This document shows positions 1-13,468 of a stretch of DNA of 64,000 nucleotides, piece by piece; within the stretch, counting starts at the first letter, position 1, and the number at the start of each line of letters is the position of its first letter. The DNA comes from Cytauxzoon felis (Eukaryota > Apicomplexa > Aconoidasida > Piroplasmida > Theileriidae). Made by a program: the position numbers and the translations under genes. Location of the stretch: NCBI GenBank assembly GCA_020283715.1, contig JAIQCW010000093.1, positions 46,661 to 110,660 on the forward strand, written 5' to 3'. The notes under the pieces are model-generated. The model was not told the DNA's origin. It saw only the letters and a program-made list of their open reading frames with translations, and searched no databases.

Positions 1-1366
1 TTCTGACCATCACCTGTCTTCCATTGTACTCGATACGTAATACACCACCAACAGAAAAATTAAATTCCAATCCAAGTAACCTTCTGCACGAAGTCAAAAA
101 TTGTCGAGCAAATTCGAAATAATGAAATCCAATCAAATCGGCACATAACATGCTACGCAATATCTCTTCCCTAACCGCCAAGCATGCAAACAAACTACAA
201 GATGGAAACAAAGCGTGCATAAAAAGTCCTATATTCGCCGTTCTGGTCTTTCTAGTTATAAAGTGTGGGACCATTAACAATTTATAATCATGTACCCATA
301 TATAATCGTTGTCAGATATACATTGTGCAACCACTGATGCATAATAATTATTAACCTTCAGGAAAGATTGCCATAAGTCCCAGTTGAATTCTTTCTGCTC
401 TACTATATCCCACAATCCAATGTTATAAAATAAGTTCCACATGTATATTTGACAAAATTTTAGCGACTTCTTCAATTCACCTCTAGGAATAAATACGGGT
501 ATGCAATCGTAAGACAAAAGCAATTTACGAATTTCCTCCTGTTCCTCTTCAGTAAATTCTACTACGTATTGACCATCTTCACTGTTTGTATTTTCCATAT
601 TTAGTAAGTCATGGCGTTTTGTGCCACGGTCCACAGAATCACCACGCTTGAATGCACGAGAACCACTAAAAGTTTTATCCTCAAAATATTCAGCATACTT
701 AGTATTAGTATTGAAATCATTTTTAGAATCGCTCTCACTTTCAGCAGTAATCGAGCATGCACCTATAAAGCGCATCCTATTATTATAACGATTACGTAAT
801 TCCCACATCATTGACGTAAGAGGTGTATTGCTATCTCTTATGCCAAATGTACCATCTGATTGACGAAAAATCTGTATAGGTAGACGTGAAGATACGTAAT
901 AAACCATGTCATTTGAGTCCAAATCACACGTGCCCAAATCTTGTGCAATTCTTAAATGAGCATTTGGGCTCCTCTCGTATGAGCGCAAGCCTGTTGATTG
1001 TACCCCTTCTGTATCCTTATCCTTAAAAGTATACTTAGAGCATTTGTTACGATAATAACCTTCATCATCTTCTACTAGCATTTCATTACCTGTTGGTTCT
1101 AGTCTCCGCAAGGATGAGTCACACCATCTCAGGAAATTACCCCTATCATCTAATACAGCATACCTATATTCCACCACTTGTTTAAGTGGAAGGTGTACAG
1201 GAGTATATGAATTCCATATATCTTCTGCAATGTCACTCACGGCTAATTCGTGAGCATATTTAGTATTCCAATTACCTAACTTGCTGTCTGATCCTACAAC
1301 AATAAGCCTATTTCCAAATTCCAATTCTGCACGATAGCGAAAATGTACAGCAGTGTAAAAAACCAT
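1..1366 (-). CDS. Trehalose-6-phosphate synthase-like protein with N-terminal CBM20 domain, 3' truncated by window edge
   Basis: The frame is open from an ATG at 1366 to the window edge, about 455 codons with no stop; the rest lies outside. Residues about 8-100 resemble a CBM20 starch-binding domain, including the stretch VVGSDSKLGNWN. From about residue 154 a GT20 fold begins with YYVSSRLPI. Later motifs are WVHDYKLLMVP (about 356), HALFPS, REEILRSML and ADLIGFHYFEFARQF. The family makes trehalose-6-phosphate from UDP-glucose and glucose-6-phosphate, and CBM20 fusions are known in apicomplexan TPS proteins. Two family positions look altered: the Gly-Gly-Leu loop after SRLP is replaced by NTPL, and HDYHL reads HDYKL. 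The enzyme may be weak, or regulatory like plant class II TPS. A phosphatase half could lie beyond the window. Family assignment is firm; activity is uncertain. Confidence 0.85.
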   Translation of the reverse strand, partial: MVFYTAVHFRYRAELEFGNRLIVVGSDSKLGNWNTKYAHELAVSDIAEDIWNSYTPVHLPLKQVVEYRYAVLDDRGNFLRWCDSSLRRLEPTGNEMLVEDDEGYYRNKCSKYTFKDKDTEGVQSTGLRSYERSPNAHLRIAQDLGTCDLDSNDMVYYVSSRLPIQIFRQSDGTFGIRDSNTPLTSMMWELRNRYNNRMRFIGACSITAESESDSKNDFNTNTKYAEYFEDKTFSGSRAFKRGDSVDRGTKRHDLLNMENTNSEDGQYVVEFTEEEQEEIRKLLLSYDCIPVFIPRGELKKSLKFCQIYMWNLFYNIGLWDIVEQKEFNWDLWQSFLKVNNYYASVVAQCISDNDYIWVHDYKLLMVPHFITRKTRTANIGLFMHALFPSCSLFACLAVREEILRSMLCADLIGFHYFEFARQFLTSCRRLLGLEFNFSVGGVLRIEYNGRQVMVR

Positions 1367-1958
1367 TGTCAAACTGGGAGAAATAATTTATAGAATACTG
1401 TATCTCAATATCCAAACAAAACAAATGTCCAATGTTTGATAGAGCACTGATAAACTCTATTATAAATCCTCTCCAAAATGCTACATTCTAGTGTTATAAA
1501 GTTAGTGAGATATGGCGTAAGTCTTTAAAAATATTGAAATGATTTAGACTTAAGAATCATCTTCGGGACGAAATATAAATCCCCTTTAGCACTTAGACAC
1601 CATCCAGATGAAATTAAAAAAGAATAAACTAATGTATTATATTTACATAAACGGTAATATTTAACAAATTTCCAAAATTAAAGTTTCATAATATAGTGGA
1701 CGATCACCACCAAGAATTTACATAGTTGTGGGATTGCGAAAGGATTCCCGTATATTATGCTCTATAATTTAATAAATAAAGTGTTATGTTTATAAGTAAG
1801 ATATGTTAGTTACCACTTATCATTTGGAATGAAATAGTAAGTATTTACACATATGAGGTCGCTCAATATTATAAATCTATTAACTAATGAAATGATAAGT
1901 ACTTAATAATAATCTTTATAACATTAATATTGAATATTTCGCTAATTAGTGTGTAGAA
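1367..1958. other. Intergenic, AT-rich
   Basis: About 590 bases of AT-rich sequence upstream of the TPS-like gene. It presumably carries that gene's promoter. I see no ORF with coding character, RNA gene or clear repeat. Confidence 0.5.
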
Positions 1959-2477
1959 CTATTCAAACCTTCCCTTTACCTTCGAATAATTATAGCATAT
2001 CTTGGTCATTTGTTCTACCAGCTTTACTTTATATTTTACAGTTTGTTTTATCCGATATGTTACTGTGCATTTATAACTCCCTGTGCGGAAGTGTTTGTGC
2101 AATTGGTTGGAACGTTCGTGATATGTGGGACTTCTATGATTTTCTGCATTGTCCTGTTTGGAATGGATTCCATTTATGAACTTCCCAAGTATTTTTGGAT
2201 TGGTATCCTTTCTACATAAATTTGTGCTTTTATCTTTTAATAATTTACTTTTAACAGGTCCTGATGTACCTTTATCAAAGCTGTTTAATTCAGATTCTGT
2301 GAATTCAGGTTCAACTTTGTGCTTTTCTATGGTTGGAATCTTTTCTACTGGAACAGTATGTGTATCTGTTGTTGGATGTGTTCTACGATTGTTCGTGTCT
2401 TTCACAACCACATCGTTGATAGCTATGTCCGATGGCGTGTTGCATTCATTGATGGAATTTATTTTACTACTTATCAT
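1959..2477 (-). CDS. Hypothetical hydrophilic protein (doubtful)
   Basis: This is an open frame of about 172 codons from the first ATG downstream of the tRNA, rich in Asn, Thr, Lys and Ser, with no recognisable domain. The frame extends upstream to 2639, but that part only reads the tRNA in antisense and is not real. Hydrophobic frames on the opposite strand (1949-2484) look like shadows. The hydrophilic composition favours the minus strand, but no homology or splice pattern supports it. It may be non-coding. Confidence 0.25.
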   Translation of the reverse strand: MISSKINSINECNTPSDIAINDVVVKDTNNRRTHPTTDTHTVPVEKIPTIEKHKVEPEFTESELNSFDKGTSGPVKSKLLKDKSTNLCRKDTNPKILGKFINGIHSKQDNAENHRSPTYHERSNQLHKHFRTGSYKCTVTYRIKQTVKYKVKLVEQMTKICYNYSKVKGRFE

Positions 2478-2554
2478 TAGTTGAATGATATCATGAATGG
2501 AATCTCCGGCTGTAATGTTGTAAATTAAAGTTATGATTTGAGAACGTGTATGTA

Positions 2555-2638
2555 GCACGGATGGCCGAGCGGTCAAAGGCGCCAGACTCAAGTTCTGGTG
2601 GGCGAGAGTCCTCGTGGGTTCGAATCCCACTTCGTGCA
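2555..2638 (+). tRNA. tRNA-Leu (anticodon CAA)
   Basis: A cloverleaf of 84 nt including the discriminator base. The acceptor stem GCACGGA pairs with TTCGTGC (one G-T). The D-arm consensus TGGCCGAGCGGTC is present. The anticodon stem CCAGA/TCTGG encloses the loop CTCAAGT with anticodon CAA. A long variable arm (GGGCGAGAGTCCTC) is typical of class II tRNA-Leu. The T-arm is GTGGGTTCGAATCCCAC. There is no intron and CCA is not encoded. The internal A and B boxes are intact, so RNA polymerase III transcription is expected. Confidence 0.97.
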
Positions 2639-2726
2639 ATTTATAATCATAATTTCATCATTAATATTTAATTCTTAATTTTATTTGTTTATAATTATTG
2701 TTTTAAATATCGATGATTTAATATTT

Positions 2727-4996
2727 TTAATGTCCGTCTATGTTATTGTTAAATGTGTGACTTACCCACTGGCATTGATTCCGATATCTGTTCCCTTATT
2801 TTTATGAGTTCATCTATCTGTGAACAATTCGCAATCATACATAAAATATTCTCTGTGTTTAAATTCTCCCTAATTTTGTTTCTTCTTGTTCTGTCACAAT
2901 CTTCATCATTCTTATATTCCGTCTCATTTGTGCTGATATCTCCTTTAACATCATGGCATATAATTGTAGATTCCATATCATTTAATATGTCTGTATGAGT
3001 TTGCTCTTCTACATCGTTATTCGTAACTTTTATGTGGCATTCAGGTATTAGACCTTCAATTAGTAATTCCTTACTTGGATCGTTTTTGTTTCTCGTATAT
3101 TGTAATATTTCTCTGGCCATTTCGTACTGTCTTTTAAATTTCGTTGAATCTTCACGGAGAATATTAAGGTGTATGTGACTGCTCCTCTTTCTAGCTTCAC
3201 CCTTATGCATTAGGACGACCTAGTGATAGTTATAATAATAATTTTGTCTGATTATACCTGGTATAATGGCTCTATATCGATGTTTAACGTCATTAAAGAA
3301 AATGTTACGTGTTCTATAAATATTGGTTCTAGTTCATCGAACGTGTTGCAACAATCCTCAAGAACATTGAGGTAAAATAGTTTGTAACTATTAGAATAAG
3401 CTAATTCATTCACATCTATACTCTCATCGTCTCTATTTGACATAGTTTTTTGTGATATTGATAATTTAGTCCGTTTTGAATAACGTAATAATGAATTTTT
3501 TCCAAATAACATGTCATCATATAACTTATCCGTAGAATTATATAATAATGTATCGTACATTATCATCAATAATTCGGTACATTTTGGTCTGTATTTGTTC
3601 ATTTCTGTCCTTGCTACGAATTCTAAACAATCATAAATGTGATTACTTAAAGGCTTGTCATATATTCCTAAGATTCTATTATGCAACAAGATGGCATCAT
3701 CATATTCAAGATTGTTAAGATCATCCAGTAGCCTAACATTGTTATGAGCAATAGCATATGCGCATCCAATTTCTATCATCATCTTATGATCAAGCAAGTG
3801 TAGTTTGCTGATGATCTTGTCTATAAACCTATTGAAATATGGTATCGTGTCAAATGGCATTTTCATGATGGTGTTGAATATAATCATAGGATCATTTTGA
3901 ATCTGCAATTTATCAAAAACTCTAACAATCCTATTAAGTATTCTTGTTGTTATATCATAATTGACCATAAAATCAAATTGCATTTCAGTAAATCCAAACA
4001 ACAAATAAATAGAAGTATACAAGTCCATATCATTAATGTAATCGTTTATAACTACAATAATCTTTGATATCAAGCTAGATAGAAATATCCTGGATTCCGG
4101 TTTGATAGTATTCAAAATAATTACGATGTCATCTAGTGTCAATGTTTCAAGAACAGTTATATTATTCAAACTGGTGTTGAGCATCTTTTTAAGTATTTCT
4201 TCTGATACAAGATCCATTTTACTGCAAAAAAACAGTGCATAAACCAAGTATTGAGTATTTTCATAATGGTATTCAATGAATTCGTTAATCAAAATCTTAC
4301 ATACATTTTGGAACTCAATATAAATATTCATATGATAGAATGACCATAATAGTGACAGAATTACAGTTGAATCTATGATATGTAACCCCTTTTTTGCAAT
4401 CTCTAGTAATTTGTCTCTCCTTTTTGCCTGTGATTTTAAAATATCAGAATCTTTAACTTCAGAAGTGATATTGTCTATCAATAATGGAGGTGCACATTCG
4501 TATGCCCATAATCCACCCTTGTTTAGATTCGCTGGTATAAATCCCTTGAATGAATTAAGTGATATTCTCGATGTATCAGTATGACTTTCGGAATGTTTCC
4601 TAAGTCCAGAAACTAGGCCAATAGCCAATGAAATCCCATCATTTTTGTTCTTTGAATTTGAAGATTTAATAGAGAAGCCATAAGATAACGTTTGAAGTAA
4701 GATGTCATTTTTTGACCATTTTACAACTAGCATATAGTATTGAGTCCTGTTTTTATTATCTCTTGACAACTGTACAGGTGATTTACCAGTATTCGGTACC
4801 GAGCGAAATACACAGGACGAAAATATATCATTCAAATATCCCACCAAAACTTGGCCCTTGTTTAATTTATGAAAGCTATAATAATAAAACTTACAGTTAG
4901 AAATGTCGGAAGTTTACGTGTTTTATCTGTATTAGAAATATTTGATGATAATTCTTTATTATTACCAGACGGTAACTGCATTTCCTTATCTTTCAT
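2727..4996 (-). CDS. Large alpha-helical repeat protein, possibly an organellar RNA-binding (HPR/FASTK-like) protein
   Basis: Four exons assembled by eye. The start is the ATG at 4996 (MKDKEMQLP). A 38-nt intron precedes the main exon, whose frame is open to 3252. Another 38-nt intron (GTATAATC...CACTAG) joins it in phase to the exon at 3210-2765. A strong donor GGTAAGT then gives a 28-nt intron and the end ...MPVDGH-stop at 2727. The protein is about 720 residues and mostly amphipathic helices in about 35-40 residue units, resembling the heptatricopeptide/FASTK-type repeats of apicomplexan organellar RNA-binding proteins. I see no RAP domain. The C-terminal part is charged and rich in Glu, Lys and Asn. 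The gene model is fairly secure; the function is a guess from repeat character. Confidence 0.6.
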
Positions 4997-6040
4997 AGTT
5001 CATCGTATGTAACATATCACTTTACAAAATTTGTTGTCACGTATCTCACGTAATTTTTAATTATGATATTATAATGTAGTCAAACTGGCAACTAATTTCT
5101 CATAAATCTAACAGAAAGTGCGAAATAGGCGTACTCCTCTAATTGATACAAGACATAAACTGACTACATGAGATTGTCTGTATATACATTTTGAAATTAA
5201 ATACATTATGATAAATAAGATGAATTAAACAAAACTTAGTTAGATCTCGCCTATCTACTGTATAATCGTAATTTAGCAGTGATAGACACAAAATTCGGCA
5301 AGAAAAAGGATCGAATGGGTTTTGCTGACGTCTCTGAATTATAGATTAATTTATAGAGGATGACAGAGTGTATTATGTTGAACGAGGCTAAAAAAGGTAT
5401 GATGAAGTATAATTAGACCTCTATAAGTTGTACGCGTATAACAGAGATAAAAATTGCGGGTCTATTAAACATTGATGCAATTATAATGACTAATTCCATT
5501 GAATATAAGTTAAATAAATATGTAGTCACCTAATAACCAACTCGGAATCGAATGAACTAACGTGATAAAGTTACTAATGTGGAACCGATTAGCACCAAAT
5601 TAGCAGTAACAATATGTCTTCCCACTGAAATGGAATAGAAAATAAATACAATGTTTGTTCTCCTCCAGTTTAATGTAATAATCAGTGGGAGCACAATATA
5701 TATATATATAGATTCCTAAATAATAAAAAGTCTATTCGATGGTTTATAATTTAAACTTTAAGGAAATGAAAAAATATATTTTAGATTCTTGTTTTTTTTA
5801 TTATGCTCTGAATTGATTAAATAATACATGTGTTTCTTATTTTAACTGTTTTCGGTGACTCTCAGTTGTGTTCCGTTGACTAAGTGGCGTACTATTTGAT
5901 AGAGATGTATATTGACTGTTTAAGTGTTATAGAACAAGAATATATAGTATTATCCTTGTTGATGCATTCTATATCTAGTATTTATAGCAATAACGGTGAA
6001 TCGAAACTTATATGGGAGTATATTGCTGTTAACTCTATAA
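4997..6040. other. Long intergenic region between divergent genes
   Basis: About 1 kb of AT-rich DNA between a minus-strand gene and a plus-strand gene, so it should hold both promoters. A short (AT)n run lies at 5696-5710. I see no ORF, RNA gene or longer repeat. Confidence 0.5.
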
Positions 6041-7621
6041 ATGGATGAAAAAAAGTCGTTTTGTGATTCCAACGTACATGATGTACCTGTAATAGTGCTT
6101 TCCGGTGGTCTATCTAACAATTTTAGGGCGTTATGTAAGACGATACCTAAGGCCTTGTTAAAAGTTGGAGACAAGACTTTGATTTACAACACATTGCATA
6201 ATTTGTATGTATCCGGATTCCGAGGTTAGATCAAATATTTATGTTTAACACTAACTTTAGATATAAGAATTATCACAAATAAGGAATCTGTTGACGCCAT
6301 AGAAGAACATATTAAATTGGAATTTACCGCTGTGCTTTCTATGATATCTAATGTGTCTTTAGATAGGTCACCTAATATTACTGTTTATGGTCTTATAAGT
6401 GATGATGTACACTTTGGAACTGTAGATGTGATAAGATACATCTCCAATCTCGTGGAAGGTGATTTTCTCATTGTTCCTTGCGATATCCATGGAGTATTTG
6501 ATTTCAAATGCTTATTAATGGAACATTTGAAAAGTAAAAGGTTATGTACTGTAGCCCTTATGGATGATGATACATTAGCAAACAAGGGTGATAAATCTAG
6601 ACTACAGATAGATAAGTTAACTCTTGGAGGAAATGACATGGTATACTGGAATTATAAATATAGAGTGATAACTACATTGGATGATAACAAAAACCAAATC
6701 ATGGGACTTTCTCACTCCATAACTATTGAAAGCGGTGATGATTATAAAATATTTAAATGGCACCTATTGACGCATCCACAATGTAAGATAAGAAAAGATC
6801 TTGTTGACCCTCATATATACATTTTCTCTGATAACATTTTCAAAATTATCAATAGTTCATCGTTTGAAGGCTCAAGTATTAGGGTTTGTTAATATAGTTT
6901 TTTTCATTAATTAATAGTTGGATCTGATACCATACATTATAACTATGCAAGAAACACCAAGTATAATCTGTAAGTTGTGAAACCTATAAGTACTCAAGAT
7001 ACATTAGCCTTGATCCGCCCAAATGAGGTCACTGATCTTTGCCACTCAAATTACTGTCTAGATCAAGATTCGAATGATATCACAAGAGTATTTTACTTTC
7101 TAGCCAACGGTTCCAACTTCAAATGTCAGAGAATCAATAGTATAGACTCTTTATTTTATGCAAATATGTTGTGTGTTAGTCGCACTAGGACATGTTCATC
7201 TAAAATCGGCGGGAAGGTACATTTATATTAGTAAACACCATATGTTCAGGTTAAAACCACGATTATAGGAAAGAATACTAACATAGATACAAATATAAAT
7301 ATAAAAAATTCAAGTATAGGTACACTTATCATACAAATAATAAACATAATGTTACAGGATCTAATGTAATTATCGGAGAGCGGGCTAAAATAACAAATAG
7401 TGTTATTATGGATGGATGCATATTGAAGAATGATGTAGTGATAGACCGATCCATTATCGGAGACTCGGTTACAATCGGAAATAATACAACGGTATGTACG
7501 AATTTATAATTTTACTCATATATTACAGCTTAAAAATACTATAGTTTTGTCTAACGCGAATATACAGTGTAATACATATGTAGAGAAGGATTTTATACCA
7601 CCTTTTATTGATACGCAATGA
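6041..7621 (+). CDS. Translation initiation factor eIF2B gamma subunit-like nucleotidyltransferase/hexapeptide protein
   Basis: Assembled from seven exons with introns of about 29-39 nt. The start MDEKKSFCD leads into a nucleotidyltransferase fold with PVIVLSGGLSNNF and PKALLKVGDKTLIYN. The middle exon includes DFLIVPCDIHG. A phase-0 intron (GTTTGT...AATAG) joins ...GSSIR to LDLIPYIIT, matching the DLIPYLV segment typical of eIF2B gamma. The C-terminus is a left-handed beta-helix of hexapeptide repeats (NVIIGERAKITNSVIMDG, IIGDSVTIGN), ending ...FIDTQ at 7621. There is no W2 domain, which argues against the epsilon subunit. Predicted role: part of the guanine-exchange complex for eIF2 in the cytosol. 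A sugar-nucleotide pyrophosphorylase is the alternative, but the active-site loop (GGLSNNFRA) lacks the usual GxGxR motif. Confidence 0.75.
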
Positions 7622-7882
7622 AATTAAACGTTTAACCGTTACTATGTCTTGAAATTTTCATCAGTGGTAAATATGTGGTAATCCCTTATGTCTCACATAT
7701 TTATTAACCATCTAGATAAAACTCCTATTTACACATAATTATTCAACACATCGCTACCTTTATATATTATATGAAGTGCGTTCATTACTGGTGGGGGTGA
7801 TTCCGTTGTGTTGTTAATGTTTTTTCTTTACGCTTTAATTGAGTTCATATATATTAATTTGTAATTATTTATAACATTTGCC

Positions 7883-9100
7883 ATGTACTCCAATTCTTCG
7901 TATCGTCAAAATCGTTTAGATCCCTATAATTCTGAAGTGCCTCGGGACGATGATGTACGTGAAAGTGTTTCAGTAAACAGAGGGCATAGGGATGATGGAT
8001 ATAGATCTCACAGACGTGGTAGATATCGCTCGTATTCGAGGGATCGTAATCGCAAAGATCATGATAGATATAGGCATAATTCTAGGGACGTAGATAGGTA
8101 TAGATCACGATCCAGACACCGTTCCAGGAGTAGGAAAAGAAACAATCCAGAGGATGATGGATTATTATTGAATAGAGATATTTCTGAAAGTCATGCAAGA
8201 TCTAGGGCTGCTGAAAGGCGTAGAAGAAAGGCCCAGGCAGAGTGTATTAGAAGAGCTGGAGGATTTCAAAAATTAGCTGATCAAGAGGGACACCAAACTG
8301 TTAGACTTTTTTGGGATGGATTTCAGTGGATTGCTAAAACTGGTCAGACGACCATATTAGGAGGTGATCCTGCTTTGATGAATTCTACTAGAAAGTTGAG
8401 GAGGTTATATTTTGGCAATTTACCAATCCATATGGGATTAACTGAGTCAGGTTTTCAGAATTTGGTATGGAATGAAATGAGAAATCGCAATTTTTGTAAT
8501 GATCCTAATGTATCTCCTGTATTATATGTATGGTTTGCAAAAGATAAAGGTAATTATGGGTTTGTAGAGTTTGCTACAGTAGAAGAGACCGAACGAGCTT
8601 TAACTATGGATGGTATGAATTGTATGGGTGTTCAGGTACGTGTTTCTAGACCAAATGATTATTCTGCTACGACAATGAAGAATGTAACACAACAACAACC
8701 ACAGGCGTCGGTGCCAACTGTATCTGATCCAATGTATGCTTTGAGTGATACGTTTAAAGGAACGTGTTTAAGACTTGTTCAGGTTGTAGTACCTGAATCT
8801 ATAGAGGATGAACTTGAATATTTAGATGTATTGGATGATGTTAGGGAGGAATTCGAAAAGCATGGTAAGACCAAAAGTTCTGCAATTATATTTCCTAAAC
8901 ATAAAGAATTATATAAAGATTTTGAAGTTGGTGATATACTTTTGGAATTTGTTGATAATGAAGCATTATTATCATCAGTACAGAATATGTCAGGTAGAAA
9001 GTATGAGAATAGGCCTATAGAAATGAGACCTTTTGATGAACATATTTATAATTCAATTGTCAATGATATTATTAAAGATATAGAGCAAATGGATAAATAA
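7883..9100 (+). CDS. U2AF large subunit-like splicing factor
   Basis: Intronless, 405 residues. Residues 1-90 are Arg-, Ser- and Asp-rich with many RS/RD dipeptides. A basic segment at about 105-135 is followed by VRLFWDGFQWIAKTG. One RRM (about 171-260) has RRLYFGNLP as RNP2-like and NYGFVEFA as RNP1-like. The C-terminal domain (about 295-395) matches the U2AF homology motif (UHM) with PESIEDELEYLDVLDDVREE and GRKYENRPIEM. U2AF65 recognises the 3' splice site and recruits U2 snRNP. The canonical second RRM is not visible: only a short Gln-rich linker separates RRM1 from the UHM. Family identity is strong. Confidence 0.88.
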   Translation: MYSNSSYRQNRLDPYNSEVPRDDDVRESVSVNRGHRDDGYRSHRRGRYRSYSRDRNRKDHDRYRHNSRDVDRYRSRSRHRSRSRKRNNPEDDGLLLNRDISESHARSRAAERRRRKAQAECIRRAGGFQKLADQEGHQTVRLFWDGFQWIAKTGQTTILGGDPALMNSTRKLRRLYFGNLPIHMGLTESGFQNLVWNEMRNRNFCNDPNVSPVLYVWFAKDKGNYGFVEFATVEETERALTMDGMNCMGVQVRVSRPNDYSATTMKNVTQQQPQASVPTVSDPMYALSDTFKGTCLRLVQVVVPESIEDELEYLDVLDDVREEFEKHGKTKSSAIIFPKHKELYKDFEVGDILLEFVDNEALLSSVQNMSGRKYENRPIEMRPFDEHIYNSIVNDIIKDIEQMDK

Positions 9101-9261
9101 ATCAAAATAGATTATCAATAATTTATATTTTAATTAAACTGTTTGAAACTGTATTTATATATTTTTATTTATGAGATCGCGTCTATTGGTGTAAAGAGCA
9201 TTTGACTTGTAATAAGTACATGTAATATAGCCATGTTGAAATATTATTAATGATATCAAAA

Positions 9262-10263
9262 CTAATTTAAAATTGGTAGATTTTGTTGATTTTGTCTCTT
9301 TAATTCCCTCTTTCTTCTCACTTTTCTAAATTAAATATTAACAAATAAAAGGTATAACATACTTTCTATCTATAATTAAACAATCTATGAATATTCTTCT
9401 ACATGTTATACCTCTTTCTTCCTCCTCTGAATCAACCTGAATTATAATATATTTATTGTTAATAATTATATATATACCAAATTTTTATATCGTTGTACAT
9501 AATATTCGTATGTTGTAATACCTTTCCATGTTAAATATAAATGTAATATTAATATTTGCCATAAAAACACCAAATCAATACAATTTACAACAAAGAATGA
9601 ATATAATAATGTATAAAATGGAACATTAGTTTCATATCCATAATATTCATTCCAAAGTGTCAATGGCGTACCATATAATTGATTATTTATTATAATATGT
9701 ATACATAGTGCTGTAATTGATGTTACAAATAAGCTTGCAACTATTATTAGAGAGAGAAATAACTTATAGTTACTTTTACCTATGCAATTATTCACCCATA
9801 CGCAATGATGATCAAATCCGATGACACATTTATTACAAATATTACAATGCTTACTTGAAGAATCTACAAATTTACATACATCGCAATAACCTTTTTTGTT
9901 ATTAACAATTGACAATTCTAAATCTACATTATCCGTTCTTACTGAAGTTAAAGTTTTTGAGTCACTATACAAAACATTACGAGAACACCCATCTATTGGA
10001 TCAACAAACGATACAAATATAAATAATAAAAGTACAAATATAAATAATAGAGTAATTAATACTGATATAACGCGATTAACATCATTTATTGATGGGAATA
10101 ATATTGTCCAGCATGATGTAATAGAATATACTCCAATTACACACGCTAATATTTGATAAATATGTATAGGTAATGAAAATCCATTTTTACGATGATATGA
10201 AATGTTAGATTTATCATGTATAACATCTCTTACAGTACAAAATTTAGCTTTATCCTTATCCAT
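9262..10263 (-). CDS. DHHC palmitoyltransferase
   Basis: The main exon runs from ATG 10263 and has four hydrophobic segments (about residues 32-55, 65-87, 168-190, 215-245). The Cys-rich domain has CDVC, CNICNKC, and the catalytic DHHC at residues 151-154 followed by VWVNNCIG. A TTxE motif (TTYE) follows the last membrane segment, as in the family. It S-palmitoylates proteins at endomembranes or the plasma membrane. Past LV at about 9477 I read three more short exons, including a possible 7-nt microexon at about 9372, giving a basic tail ending LPILN-stop at 9262. If those are wrong, the protein simply stops at 9466. The enzyme call is secure; the tail is tentative. Confidence 0.88.
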
Positions 10264-10427
10264 CGCTAAATTGATTTAACATCATTAGAAATGGTACTGA
10301 TGTGCAATAATGTGTAAAAAATATTAAATGTTACTCTCCCATAGATTATGAAAACAATATAATTATTATGTTACACTGAACAGCTTGGATTTATAATGCG
10401 TATTGTGGTACTGATACGTCCATAAAG

Positions 10428-13376
<2,949 letters not shown>

Positions 13377-13468
13377 TATATATGGTTAATGTTACACATT
13401 CACGTGAACCACACATCACTATTACACTATACATAGATGAAAACATAATGATATTACTGACAAATTTG

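Noticed and set aside
1949..2484. Three plus-strand hydrophobic frames
   Set aside because: They overlap each other, lack domains, and look like shadows of a hydrophilic minus-strand frame.
2478..2639. Upstream part of the minus-strand frame, beginning MHEVGFEPTRTLAHQ
   Set aside because: It is the antisense of tRNA-Leu, a familiar false-protein pattern.
2512..2765. Idea that the tRNA lies inside an intron of the helical-repeat gene
   Set aside because: A closer acceptor gives a 28-nt intron and a stop at 2727, so a long intron is unnecessary.
5696..5710. (AT)n run
   Set aside because: Short microsatellite expected in AT-rich DNA; no structure around it.
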